From Burkholderia sp. BCC0322 (GTDB lineage: Bacteria; Pseudomonadota; Gammaproteobacteria; Burkholderiales; Burkholderiaceae), in NCBI RefSeq assembly GCF_902833045.1, contig NZ_CADFDU010000023.1, forward strand, positions 1-56,626: a stretch of DNA of 56,626 bases, written 5' to 3'. Position numbers and translations under genes: made by a program. Below, piece after piece: positions 8,974 through 17,320 of the stretch (within the stretch, counting starts at the first letter, position 1; each line of letters starts with the position of its first letter). The notes beneath the pieces are model-generated. The model was not told the origin of the DNA. It did no database searches and worked only from the letters and a program-made list of their open reading frames with translations.

Positions 8974-9669
8974 TCAGAAATGCCCGGTGAAGCGATAACG
9001 GCTGCCGGGATGCCACAGATTCGCCACCGAGGCGACGACGCCCTGCGACCAGGTGCGTCGATGTAAAACCAGACACGGCTCGACGTCGTCCATCCGCAGC
9101 TGCTCGCGCCGCTCCGGCGCCGGGGCCGCCGCTTCGATCCGGTACTCGACACGCTGCAGCGGAGCCGCGCGCATCAGGTACAGGTTCGGCGTCGTGTTCG
9201 TGAAATCCTGCTCGGCGTAATCCGGCGCGACCGCCGGATTCACCCATCGTTCTTCGAGCTGCACGGGTTCGTCATTCTCGAAGTGCAGCACCTGCGAATG
9301 AAACAGCTTCGTGCGCACGGCCACCTGCATCTCGTCGGCGAGCGCCTCGTCGGCGCGGATCGTGTCGAGGCCGAGCACGCTGGCGTGATACGCATGCCCG
9401 CGTGCACCGACTTCCTCCGAGATGCTGCGGATCGCCACCAGCGTCGACTCGTACTTCGGCCGCGCGACGTAGGTGCCCGCCCCCTTCATGCGCGTGAGCA
9501 CCTGCTCGGCCGTCAACTCGCGCAGCGCGCGGTTGACGGTCATGCGCGCCACCTTGAATTCGCGCGCCAGCTCGTTCTCGGACGGCACCTGGTCGCCCTC
9601 CTCCCACTCGCCGGCGTGGATGCGGGCCAGGATGAAATCCTTGATCTCCTGGTAGACCGGCGCGCTCAT
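8974..9669 (-). CDS. hutC: Histidine-utilisation repressor, GntR family (HutC subfamily)
   Basis: A 231-residue protein with a GntR winged helix at the N-terminus (about 1-75: VPSENELAREFKVARMTVNRALREL) and a UTRA ligand-binding domain from about 90 to the end. HutC represses the hut operon and is released by urocanate, so product of the first enzyme induces the rest. It is encoded second in the operon, four bases after hutH, giving autoregulation. The two TTGTCTAGACAA-like palindromes at the hutH promoter are the obvious binding sites. The operator assignment is inference; the family assignment is firm. Confidence 0.93.
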   Translation of the reverse strand: MSAPVYQEIKDFILARIHAGEWEEGDQVPSENELAREFKVARMTVNRALRELTAEQVLTRMKGAGTYVARPKYESTLVAIRSISEEVGARGHAYHASVLGLDTIRADEALADEMQVAVRTKLFHSQVLHFENDEPVQLEERWVNPAVAPDYAEQDFTNTTPNLYLMRAAPLQRVEYRIEAAAPAPERREQLRMDDVEPCLVLHRRTWSQGVVASVANLWHPGSRYRFTGHF

Positions 9670-9673
9670 TGGC

Positions 9674-11197
9674 TTACTGTTCCGATGCGAACGAGAACGG
9701 TGCGACCTTCGCGAACGCGCGCTCGCCGACGAGCTTCGCGACCGCTGCGATGTCTGGTGCGAAGTAGTGGTCGAGTTCGTAGTGCGCCACCTTGCTGCGG
9801 ATCGTCTCCATCACCGGCGCCAGCTTCGGGCTCGTGTGGTACGGCGCACGCAGGTCGACGCCTTGTGCGGCGGCCAGCAGTTCGATGGCGAGGATGTGCT
9901 TCGTGTTGTCCGCGATGTCGGCGAGCTTGCGCGCGGCGAACGTCGCCATCGACACGTGGTCTTCCTGGTTTGCCGAGGTCGGCAGCGAGTCGACCGATGC
10001 CGGGTGCGCGAGCGTCTTGTTTTCCGATGCGAGCGCGGCCGCCGTCACGTGGGCGATCATGAAGCCCGAGTTCACGCCGCCGTCCCTCACGAGGAACGGG
10101 GGCAGGCCCGACAGCGTCGCGTCGATCAGCAATGCGATGCGGCGTTCGGCCAGCGCGCCGATTTCCGCGGCGGCGAGCGCGAGGTTGTCGGCCGCGAATG
10201 CGACGGGTTCCGCGTGGAAGTTGCCGCCCGACAGCACTTCGCCGGTATCCGGGAAGATCAGCGGGTTATCCGACACGGCGTTCGCTTCGATCAGCAGCAC
10301 GTCGGCCGCGTGACGCATCTGGTCCAGGCACGCGCCCATCACCTGCGGCTGGCAGCGCAGGCTATACGGATCCTGCACCTTGTCGCAGTCGCGGTGCGAC
10401 TGGTTGATCGGCGAGCCGTCGAGCAGCTCGCGATACGACGCGGCGGCGTCGATCTGGCCTTGATGGCCGCGCAGTTCATGAATGCGGGCGTCGAACGGCT
10501 TCACCGAGCCGGCAGCCGCGTCGACCGACAGCGCCCCCGCGACGAGCGCGGTGCGGTACAGGTCTTCGATCGCGAACATGTTGTCGAGCGCCAGCGCGGT
10601 CGAGGCCTGCGTGCCGTTCAGCAGCGCGAGGCCTTCCTTCGCCTGCAGCGTCAGCGGCGCGAGGCCCGCGACGCGCAGACCGTCGAGCGCGCTCGCACGC
10701 TCGCCGCGGATGAACACTTCGCCGACGCCCAGCAGCACGGCCGACATGTGCGCGAGCGGCGCGAGGTCGCCCGATGCGCCGACCGAGCCCTTCACCGGGA
10801 TCAACGGCAGCACGTCCGCGTTGAACAGCTTGATCAGCGCGTCCATCACTTCCCGACGGATGCCCGAGTGGCCGCGGCCGAGGCTCGACAGCTTCAGCGC
10901 CATCAGCAGACGCACAGACGAGCGCGCCATCGGCTCGCCGACGCCGACCGCGTGCGACAGCACGAGGTTCTTCTGCAGCAGTTCGAGCTGGTCGTGCGGG
11001 ATGTGCGTGCTGGCCAGACGGCCGAAGCCCGTGTTGATGCCGTAGGCCGGCTCGCCCTTCGCGGCGATGTCGGCGACGGCCTTCGCGCCGGCGTCGATCT
11101 TCGCGAAGCTGGCCGGATCGAGCGTCAGCTGCACGGATTCGCGCGCGATCTGGCGCAGTTGCGGGAGGGTCAGGCGGCCGGGGGTCAACGTAATCAT
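9674..11197 (-). CDS. hutH: Histidine ammonia-lyase (histidase)
   Basis: A 507-residue protein starting [11 protein letters not shown] at the ATG at 11197. A longer in-frame start at 11251 would begin inside the operator and is rejected. The Ala141-Ser142-Gly143 triplet in [16 protein letters not shown] forms the MIO electrophile. Other family motifs are [11 protein letters not shown] (about 52-62), [25 protein letters not shown] and [13 protein letters not shown]. It deaminates L-histidine to trans-urocanate and ammonia, the first and committing step. It is the first gene of the operon, directly behind the HutC-controlled promoter. No histidine permease gene (hutT) is present in this operon. 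Confidence 0.97.
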   Translation of the reverse strand: MITLTPGRLTLPQLRQIARESVQLTLDPASFAKIDAGAKAVADIAAKGEPAYGINTGFGRLASTHIPHDQLELLQKNLVLSHAVGVGEPMARSSVRLLMALKLSSLGRGHSGIRREVMDALIKLFNADVLPLIPVKGSVGASGDLAPLAHMSAVLLGVGEVFIRGERASALDGLRVAGLAPLTLQAKEGLALLNGTQASTALALDNMFAIEDLYRTALVAGALSVDAAAGSVKPFDARIHELRGHQGQIDAAASYRELLDGSPINQSHRDCDKVQDPYSLRCQPQVMGACLDQMRHAADVLLIEANAVSDNPLIFPDTGEVLSGGNFHAEPVAFAADNLALAAAEIGALAERRIALLIDATLSGLPPFLVRDGGVNSGFMIAHVTAAALASENKTLAHPASVDSLPTSANQEDHVSMATFAARKLADIADNTKHILAIELLAAAQGVDLRAPYHTSPKLAPVMETIRSKVAHYELDHYFAPDIAAVAKLVGERAFAKVAPFSFASEQ

Positions 11198-11208
11198 GTG
11201 AGCAATCC

Positions 11209-11218
11209 TGTCTAGACA
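11209..11218. promoter_or_regulatory. Downstream HutC operator (O2)
   Basis: TGTCTAGACA is a perfect 10-bp palindrome, extending imperfectly outward. It lies about 11-20 bases downstream of the predicted transcription start and just before the hutH ribosome binding region. Its centre is 45 bp from the centre of the second palindrome at 11253-11264, so the pair could bind two HutC dimers. Confidence 0.7.
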
Positions 11219-11235
11219 AGTTCGGAATGGATTGA

Positions 11236-11264
11236 AGTGTAGCCACGCCAACTTGTCTAGACAA
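11236..11264 (-). promoter_or_regulatory. hutH promoter overlapping an upstream HutC operator (O1)
   Basis: On the minus strand TTGTCT (11259-11264) and TACACT (11236-11241) are separated by exactly 17 bases, a reasonable sigma70 promoter. The perfect 12-bp palindrome TTGTCTAGACAA (11253-11264) covers the -35 element, so a bound repressor would exclude RNA polymerase. GntR/HutC proteins bind short palindromes of this shape. Predicted transcription start is near 11229, giving a leader of about 30 bases. Confidence 0.72.
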
Positions 11265-11410
11265 CCCGTTTTTCATCGATTTCGACTTGGGAGTTTCCCT
11301 GATGTCCGGCGCGCCCCGCCACATCGGTCCGTGTGATCCGGCCCTTAACATTTGCTTCACTTGTTTCGCATCTTTCAACAGATGGATCGCCATTCGCCAC
11401 GCAGACCGTC

Positions 11411-12313
11411 ATGTCATTCCCGTGACGATTCGCCACCCGGTTCGGCCGCCCCCTGCTCTTCATCGCGTGCACACTCGCATGCGGCGCGTCGCTCGCCGCG
11501 GAGCCGCTCCCGGGTACGCTCGATAAGATCCGGCAGCGCAACCTGATCTCGATCGGCCACCGCGAAACGTCAATGCCGTTCTCCTGCGCCGACGCGAACG
11601 GCAAGGTCGTCGCTTCTCGCAGGACCTGTGTGACCGCGTGATCGCCGCGGTTAAGGCGCGCACCAGCAAGCCCGACCTGCAGGTGCGCTTCATCCCCGTC
11701 ACGTCGCAGAACCGCATCCAGCTCGTGCGGAACGGCACCGTCGAGCTCGAATGCGGTGTCACCACGAACCTCGCCGCACGTCACGCGCAGGTCGCGTTCT
11801 CGACTGCCGGCTTCGTTGCGACGACGCGCTTGCTCACGCTCATGCGCTCGGGCATCCGCGACTTTCCCGATCTCGACGGCAAGACGGTCGTAACCGATCA
11901 GCGCACGACGTCCGGGCGCCTGCTGCGCAAGATGAACGAGGAAAAGAAGATGAACATGCGGATCATCAGCGCAAAGGACGCCTCACGCTCGAATCCGGCC
12001 GCGCGGCCGCGTACATGACGGACGACGTGCTGCCCGCGGGCGTGCGCCCGCTCGCCGTGGAGCCGGCCGACTGGCAGATCGTCGGCACGCTGAAATCGTC
12101 GCAAGCCTGCGGGTTCATGCGGCGCAAGGACGATCCGCCGTTCAAGGCGCTCGTCGACGGCGTGCTTACGCAGTTGATGAAGGCGAGATCGACGCGCTGT
12201 ACGACACGTGGTTCACGAAGCCGGCGCCGCCGAAGGAGCTGTCGTTCGACTGCGCGATGAACGACGTGATCAAGGCGCGCGACGCGGCGCCGAACGACGC
12301 GCCGCTCGAATGA
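11411..12313 (+). pseudogene. Glutamate/aspartate ABC transporter substrate-binding protein (GltI-like), multiply disrupted
   Basis: Reading across frames recovers most of a periplasmic amino-acid-binding protein: a signal-peptide-like segment ending ACGASLAA, then EPLPGTLDKIRQRNLISIGH, RFIPVTSQNRIQLVRNGTVE, LECGVTTNLAARHAQVAFS, DLDGKTVVTDQRTTSGRLLR, AAAYMTDDVLP, GFMRRKDDPPFKALVDGVLT and EIDALYDTWFTKP. Lesions: the putative ATG at 11411 hits an in-frame TGA after four codons; frame is lost near 11611, near 11980 and near 12183. The last frame ends at the TGA at 12311. It is divergent from hutH, and no permease or ATPase gene follows, so this is a dead remnant and not a hut transporter. Confidence 0.85.
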
Positions 12314-12334
12314 GCGCCGCGCGCTGATCCCGGC

Positions 12335-13096
12335 TCACGCACGCGTCCACGCGACGCACGCCGCGTAGCCGGGCGCCGCGTCGAGCCATGCCGCCTCAAA
12401 CGCCGCGACACCGGCGGCAGGCGCGGCCGGGTCGACGATCGTCGTCGCCGGAGTCGCGACATCGCGCGGCGGCACGACCGCGAACGCGCTCAGCCCGCCG
12501 ACGATGCCCGTGCCGAGCGCCTTGAGCAGCGCCTCTTTCGCACTCCAGACGCGCATGAATTCGCCGGCGCGCGCGGCGGCCGGCAGGCTGTCGAGATAGG
12601 CGGCCTCGGCCGGCGCGCAGACTTCGCGCGTCAGCGCGCGCCAGTCGGCCGCGCGATTGCAGCTCTCGATATCGACGCCGACGCGGCCCGCGGGTGCCCA
12701 CGCAAGCAACGCATGGTCGCCCGCATGCGACACGTTGAAGTCGAGCGATGCGCGATGCGCGCTGTCCAGCGACGGCCGCCCCGATGCATCGATGGCGATC
12801 GCCACCGCCTGCGGCGCGATGCCGAGGGCCGTGCCGAGCACGTCGCGCAGCGCGGCGCGGGTCGTGGCGCTGCGCACCGCATCTTCATGCCGCATGAAGC
12901 GCGCGGCCCGCGCCCGCTCGTCATCGCTGAGTGCCGCATACGCGGGCGATGCAAGCGGCACGCGCCAGTCGAAATCGACACGTGCGAGCCGCACGCCGGC
13001 GCGCGCCGCCGCAGGCGGCACATCAAGTTCGTGCACGCTCCAGGCGCGCGGCGTTTCGGACGGGGAAGCGAAATCGGGCGGGGCTGGCATCGACAT
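12335..13096 (-). CDS. 4'-phosphopantetheinyl transferase superfamily protein (Sfp/Gsp type)
   Basis: A 253-residue protein. The central motif VGVDIE holds the Mg-binding aspartate and glutamate, and the second motif WSAKEALLKALG carries the catalytic-site glutamate and lysine; both are diagnostic. FNVSHAGDHALLAW just before the first motif is also typical. It transfers phosphopantetheine from CoA to a serine of a carrier protein domain. The length and two-half layout indicate the Sfp class, which serves siderophore, NRPS or PKS carriers, and not the short AcpS class. No NRPS/PKS lies nearby, so the carrier target is elsewhere in the genome. The gene ends 22 bases from the convergent gltI remnant. 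Confidence 0.88.
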   Translation of the reverse strand: MSMPAPPDFASPSETPRAWSVHELDVPPAAARAGVRLARVDFDWRVPLASPAYAALSDDERARAARFMRHEDAVRSATTRAALRDVLGTALGIAPQAVAIAIDASGRPSLDSAHRASLDFNVSHAGDHALLAWAPAGRVGVDIESCNRAADWRALTREVCAPAEAAYLDSLPAAARAGEFMRVWSAKEALLKALGTGIVGGLSAFAVVPPRDVATPATTIVDPAAPAAGVAAFEAAWLDAAPGYAACVAWTRA

Positions 13097-13246
13097 GCGG
13101 CGGCCTGTGGAACGAAACGTCCGATGTTAATCGATCACGCGGTGCGGCGAGCCGTTGCGACCCGCCGGCGTCAATGCTGCCGGCACCGTGCGCCGCGCTG
13201 ACGCTTGCCCTCTCGGCACGCGCCCGCGTTAGGCGGCCGCCCTCTG

Positions 13247-14287
13247 TCACCCGTTCGCGGCAACACCCGGCACACCGCTGCCGTGCCCACGCCCGCGCGA
13301 TGCCGGGTGAATCGCATGCACATTGCCCGGGGCATCCGCCGGCAGCACGCCGTGTTGCAGCCAGTAGAGCGCCAGCGGCCACAGCGTGTCGGTGAAGCGG
13401 CTGTGGAAAAACGCGAAATGGCCGATCGCTTCGGCGCCGATGTCGGCCGGCGCGATCCGCAGATGCGTGACGTCGCTGCCCGTGTAATAGCCGACCAGCC
13501 GCTCGATCGCCTCGACCGTGCCGAACCCGTCGTCGTCGAGGCCGATCGCGAGCATCGGTGCCGACAGTCCCGCGAAGCGGGCGGGCAACGCGGCGCGACT
13601 CGCGGCGGGTTCGGCGAGCGGGCCGCTCGTATAGCCCTCCTCGAAGCGCGCCTGCGAGCGCACCCACGACAACGCGATGCCGCGCGGCGTGTCCTCCATC
13701 CAGCCGAGCCGCTTCGCGGGCACATAGCCGAACACGGCCGCGAGCGCCGGCATCGCGACATGCCACTTCCACCACATACGCCGCCGTTCGGCCGGCAAGT
13801 AATCGCGCCAGTACGCATACTGCGCGCCGACCGTTACCGCATGTCGCACGTGAGCGTTCGATGCGGCGAGCCCGAGCGCGAACCCGCCGATGCTGTGCGC
13901 GACGACGTCGATCGGCTGGCCCGCAAACGCGTCACGCGCGTATTGCAGCGCGGCTTCGCAATCGAGCCGCCCCCAGTCGAGCCAGTTCGCGCGCAGCTTC
14001 GCGAGCTGCGCCGGGCGCGACCCGCCGATGCCGCGATAGTCATAGACGAGCACGTCGCGCCCCTGTGCGAAAAGCCAGGCTGCAAAACGAAAGTAGTAGT
14101 CGCAACGCACCGAAGTCGCGCAATTGATGACCGTCACGGGCCGCGCGACGCTGCCGCCGCGATGGCGCCACACATGGCCGCGCAATGCATAGCCGTCGGC
14201 CGCGTGCAACGTCACCGGCTCGGGTGGCAATGCGTCCGCCGCGCGGGTGTCCTGTGTCATCTCGCTGCCTTCGTTCGAAATTGTCAT
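13247..14287 (-). CDS. Alpha/beta hydrolase family protein, function unknown
   Basis: A 346-residue alpha/beta hydrolase. I use the ATG at 14287, preceded by AGGAGAC; an ATG nine codons in is also possible. Strand motifs are HAADGYALRGHVWRH, VTVINCATSVRCDYYFRFA and VLVYDYRGIGGS, followed by the nucleophile elbow AHSIGGFALGLA (serine about 145). The candidate acid and histidine are IGLDDDGFGTVEA and IGHFAFFH. It resembles the COG4757-type predicted hydrolases, whose substrate is unknown; I see no signal peptide. It is read away from the 92-bp repeat array, which fills its upstream region. It may be co-transcribed with the phosphopantetheinyl transferase 150 bases downstream. Confidence 0.75.
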   Translation of the reverse strand: MTISNEGSEMTQDTRAADALPPEPVTLHAADGYALRGHVWRHRGGSVARPVTVINCATSVRCDYYFRFAAWLFAQGRDVLVYDYRGIGGSRPAQLAKLRANWLDWGRLDCEAALQYARDAFAGQPIDVVAHSIGGFALGLAASNAHVRHAVTVGAQYAYWRDYLPAERRRMWWKWHVAMPALAAVFGYVPAKRLGWMEDTPRGIALSWVRSQARFEEGYTSGPLAEPAASRAALPARFAGLSAPMLAIGLDDDGFGTVEAIERLVGYYTGSDVTHLRIAPADIGAEAIGHFAFFHSRFTDTLWPLALYWLQHGVLPADAPGNVHAIHPASRGRGHGSGVPGVAANG

Positions 14288-14300
14288 CTTGTCTCCTGTC

Positions 14301-14640
14301 GACCGCAGTTAGCGCTTCAGCGCTTACTGCGGTCCCATGGCGTGGTTGGGTGGAGTTAGCGCTTCAGCGCTTACTCCACCCCCACGGCGGTCGATCGCGG
14401 TTAGCGCTTCAGCGCTTACTGCGGTCCCATGGCGTGGTTGGGTGGAGTTAGCGCTTCAGCGCTTACTCCACCCCCACGGCGGTCGACTGCAGTTAGCGCT
14501 TCAGCGCTTACTGCGGTCCCATGGCGTGGCTGGGTGGAGTTAGCGCTTCAGCGCTTACTCCACCCCCACGGCGGTCGATCGCGGTTAGCGCTTCAGCGCT
14601 TACTCCACCCACGGCGGTCGATCGAAGTCAGCGCTTACCC
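14301..14640. repeat. Tandem 92-bp repeat array of alternating hairpins
   Basis: Seven copies of the core TTAGCGCTTCAGCGCTTA start at 14309, 14356, 14401, 14448, 14493, 14540 and 14585, that is two cores per 92-bp unit. Each core is a near-palindrome that extends into matching flanks. Type A has CGCAGT before and ACTGCG after; type B has GTGGAGT before and ACTCCAC after. Each therefore forms a stem of about 14-16 bp with one mismatch and a tiny loop. Copies alternate A,B,A,B,A,B. The seventh has an A-type left flank and a B-type right flank, and a degenerate copy follows near 14627. The array lies between two divergent genes, so it is not a terminator. I do not recognise the family. Confidence 0.9.
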
Positions 14641-14823
14641 TGCCCCCACGCCCCGCAATCCATCCAGGTCAGCGCCTCAAGCCAACTCACGCCCATGCTT
14701 CACAGCCCAGCCGGGGCGTCAACCGACCAACACCGGCCCCATCCCCCACGCCCGCCTCCATTGAACTTGACGCGGCCCGCGTTCTCAACCAATCTTGCTG
14801 CTCCGTTCGCATGAGTCACGCGC

Positions 14824-15765
14824 ATGTCAACGCCGCTCGTCCGTCTCCCATCGCTCGACCTCGTCCGCGGTTTCGTCGCCGTCGGTCGCCGCATGAGCAT
14901 CACGCTCGCCGCGCAGGACCTCTGCGTCACGCAATCGGCGGTCAGCCGCCAGGTGCACGCGCTCGAAGCGCATCTCGGCGTCGCGCTGCTGCAGCGCGGC
15001 TACCGGAAGATCGCATTCACGCCGGAAGGCGAGCGGCTGTTTCGCGTCGCGGATGCGGCACTGCACGGCCTGCAGGACACCGTCGCGTCGCTCGCCGCCG
15101 CACGCGAGCGCCAGCCCGTCACGATCACCGCGAGCATCGGCGTCACCGCACTGTGGCTGCTGCCGCGGCTCGGGCGGCTGCAGGCGCGCCTGCCCGAGAT
15201 CGACCTGCGCGTCGCCGCGAACGACAAGGTACTCGATTTGCGCACCGAGGGCATCGACCTCGGGATCCGCTATTGTCCGCGCGACCGCGCGCCGGCCGGC
15301 GCACTGCGCCTGTTCGACGAGATCGTCGTGCCGGTCGCGCATCCGGCGCTCGCCGCGCGGCCCGTCACGAACGCAGCCGCGATCGCCGATCACGTGCTGC
15401 TCGAATTCGACGGGCCGCCGCAGCCGCAATTGCAGTGGCGCGCGCACCTGCACGCGGCCGGGCTCGGCGACGCGCGCCCGAAAGGCGTGCTGCGCTTCAA
15501 CCAGTACGACCAGGTGATCCAGGCCGCGATCGCGGGCCAGGGCGTCGCGCTCGGCCGGCTCGCGCTCGTCGCGCCGATGCTCGCGGACGGGCGGCTCGCG
15601 GTGCTCGGGCCGCACACCCAGGCACTGTCGGATGCGTACGGCTACTGGCTGTTCCAGCACGATCCGGCCCCGCGCCGCGAAGTAGCCGACGTCCGCGACT
15701 GGATGCTCGCCGAAGCGGCCGAATGCGATGCCGCGATGCGTGCGCACGACATGGCGTCGGCGTAA
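14824..15765 (+). CDS. LysR family transcriptional regulator (GcvA-like subgroup)
   Basis: A 313-residue regulator. The HTH occupies about 1-65 (LAAQDLCVTQSAVSRQVHAL followed by HLGVALLQRGYRKIAFTPEG). The effector-binding domain starts near 95; ASIGVTALWLLPRLGRLQ and DLRTEGIDLGIRYCPRD are typical of the GcvA/AmpR-like branch. LysR proteins are cytoplasmic tetramers that usually act on a neighbouring promoter. The nearest candidate target is the MFS transporter 187 bases downstream on the same strand, or the hydrolase across the repeat array. The ATG at 14824 has no strong ribosome binding site, but the next in-frame ATG would truncate the HTH. Confidence 0.88.
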   Translation: MSTPLVRLPSLDLVRGFVAVGRRMSITLAAQDLCVTQSAVSRQVHALEAHLGVALLQRGYRKIAFTPEGERLFRVADAALHGLQDTVASLAAARERQPVTITASIGVTALWLLPRLGRLQARLPEIDLRVAANDKVLDLRTEGIDLGIRYCPRDRAPAGALRLFDEIVVPVAHPALAARPVTNAAAIADHVLLEFDGPPQPQLQWRAHLHAAGLGDARPKGVLRFNQYDQVIQAAIAGQGVALGRLALVAPMLADGRLAVLGPHTQALSDAYGYWLFQHDPAPRREVADVRDWMLAEAAECDAAMRAHDMASA

Positions 15766-15952
15766 GCGGGCGCGGTCTTTGCAAACAAGCCTGGCCGTTT
15801 CCGAGCGCTCCCGCCGCACCCCGCACGCCCCGCGTCGCATTCCCAGCACGCATGCCAACCTGACCGAATGATCGCTTGAGCGACGACGGGCCCGATCGTC
15901 TAATCGGATCGAGAGCGGCCGTTTTGCCGCGCGCCTTCATCCGGAGACACGC

Positions 15953-17185
15953 ATGACCCCGATCGAACAGGAAGTTCGCCGCCGCTGGCTGCCCGTCCTG
16001 GCTGGCGGCCTGATCATGGGCGCCGCGCTCGGCATCCGCCACGTGCAGGGCCTGTTCCTCGCACCGGTGTCGCTCGACCACGGCTGGTCGCGCGAAGCGT
16101 TCGGACTCGCCCTGGCGCTGCAGAACCTGATCTGGGGCATTGCGCAGCCGTTCACGGGGATGGTCGCCGATCGCTTCGGCTCGCTGCGCGTGATCGTCGC
16201 CGGGATGCTGCTTTACGCGGCCGGGCTCGTCACGATGGCCCATGCGGCATCGACCGGCATGTTCACGATCGGCGCGGGGCTCGTGATCGGCATCGCACTG
16301 TCGGGCTCGGCGTTCGCGTCGATCTATGGCGCGCTGAGCCGCCTGTTTCCGCCCGACCGGCGCGGCTGGGCGCTTGGCGTCGCCGGCGCGATCGGCGGGC
16401 TCGGCCAGTTCTGCATGGTGCCCGTCGCGCAGGAGCTGATCGGCGGCATCGGCTGGCGGCATGCGTTCATCGCACTGGCGCTCGTCGCGGTGCTGCTCGC
16501 GCCGCTCGCCGTGCTGCTGCGCGACCGGCCCGCGCAGGCTGCCGGCGCCACCGCCGGCCCCGACCAGTCGATCGGCGAAGCCGTGCGCGAGGCGTTCGCG
16601 CATCGCGGCTTCTGGCTGCTGAACGCGGGCTTCTTCGCGTGCGGCTTTCAGCTCGCGTTCATCGCGACGCATCTTCCCGCCTACCTGCTCGACCACGGCC
16701 TGGCGGCACGCCACGCGAGCGTCGCGCTCGCGCTGATCGCGCTGACCAACGTGGCCGGCACCTATGCGTGCGGCCATCTCGGCGGGCTGCTGCGGCGCAA
16801 GTACGTGCTGTCGGTGCTGTACCTCGTGCGTGCGCTCACGATGGCGGTATTCGTCGCCGCGCCGCTGTCGCCCGCGAGCGTCTATGTGTTCGCAGCCGTC
16901 ATGGGGCTCACGTGGCTCGGCACCGTGCCGCTGACGAACGGCGTGATCTCGCAGGTGTTCGGCGTGCGCTACATCGCGACGCTGTTCGGCTTCGTGTTCT
17001 TCGGGCACCAGCTCGGCAGTTTCTTCGGCGTCTGGCTGGGTGCGCTCGTGTACGACGCGACACACTCGTACATGCCGCTGTGGATCGGCTCGATCGCGCT
17101 CGGCGTGCTCGCGGCGTTGCTGCACCTGCCGATCGACGACGCGCGCATCGCGCGTCCGGCATCGGGCAACGCGGCATGGGCATGA
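15953..17185 (+). CDS. MFS transporter (oxalate/formate antiporter-like, OFA/MCT type)
   Basis: A 410-residue protein with about twelve hydrophobic segments. It starts with an ATG behind CCGGAGACACGC. HVQGLFLAPVSLDHGWSREAFGLALALQNL is typical of the OFA/monocarboxylate branch, and MVADRFGSLRV between helices 2 and 3 is the MFS A-motif. The central cytoplasmic loop is short. The substrate is unknown, and an organic anion is plausible from the subfamily. The stop codon overlaps the start of a 38-residue membrane peptide in an ATGA arrangement. A LysR regulator lies upstream on the same strand. Confidence 0.85.
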   Translation: MTPIEQEVRRRWLPVLAGGLIMGAALGIRHVQGLFLAPVSLDHGWSREAFGLALALQNLIWGIAQPFTGMVADRFGSLRVIVAGMLLYAAGLVTMAHAASTGMFTIGAGLVIGIALSGSAFASIYGALSRLFPPDRRGWALGVAGAIGGLGQFCMVPVAQELIGGIGWRHAFIALALVAVLLAPLAVLLRDRPAQAAGATAGPDQSIGEAVREAFAHRGFWLLNAGFFACGFQLAFIATHLPAYLLDHGLAARHASVALALIALTNVAGTYACGHLGGLLRRKYVLSVLYLVRALTMAVFVAAPLSPASVYVFAAVMGLTWLGTVPLTNGVISQVFGVRYIATLFGFVFFGHQLGSFFGVWLGALVYDATHSYMPLWIGSIALGVLAALLHLPIDDARIARPASGNAAWA

Positions 17186-17298
17186 TCCGCGCGGCGCTGG
17201 CTGCCGTCACGCTCGCATTCGTCGCGTGGTGCGGCGCGGCCTATTTCGGTTCTGGCGTCGCGTACGCGCTGCTCGAACACGTCGCGTTCTGCAATTGA
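17182..17298 (+). CDS. Small membrane protein translationally coupled to the MFS transporter (38 residues)
   Basis: The start ATG at 17182 overlaps the transporter stop TGA in the ATGA configuration, a classical sign of translational coupling. The product starts MIRAALAAVTLAFVAW and holds one long hydrophobic stretch (about residues 3-30), then a short tail with two cysteines overall. No family is recognised. Single-helix peptides next to transporters often act as small subunits or modulators; that is inference. It is convergent with the photolyase gene, whose stop lies 22 bases away. Confidence 0.6.
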   Translation: MIRAALAAVTLAFVAWCGAAYFGSGVAYALLEHVAFCN

Positions 17299-17320
17299 TG
17301 CAGCAACCCGCAGCAGAAGG

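Noticed and set aside
14301-14640. Possible CRISPR array
   Set aside because: Spacers between cores are themselves repeated and not unique, units are 92 bp with internal palindromes, and there are no cas genes.
14185-14814. Overlapping small frames with repeated peptides such as SASALT and LALQRLL
   Set aside because: The repeats in the peptides come directly from the 92-bp DNA array; starts lack ribosome binding sites and the same sequence is open in several frames.
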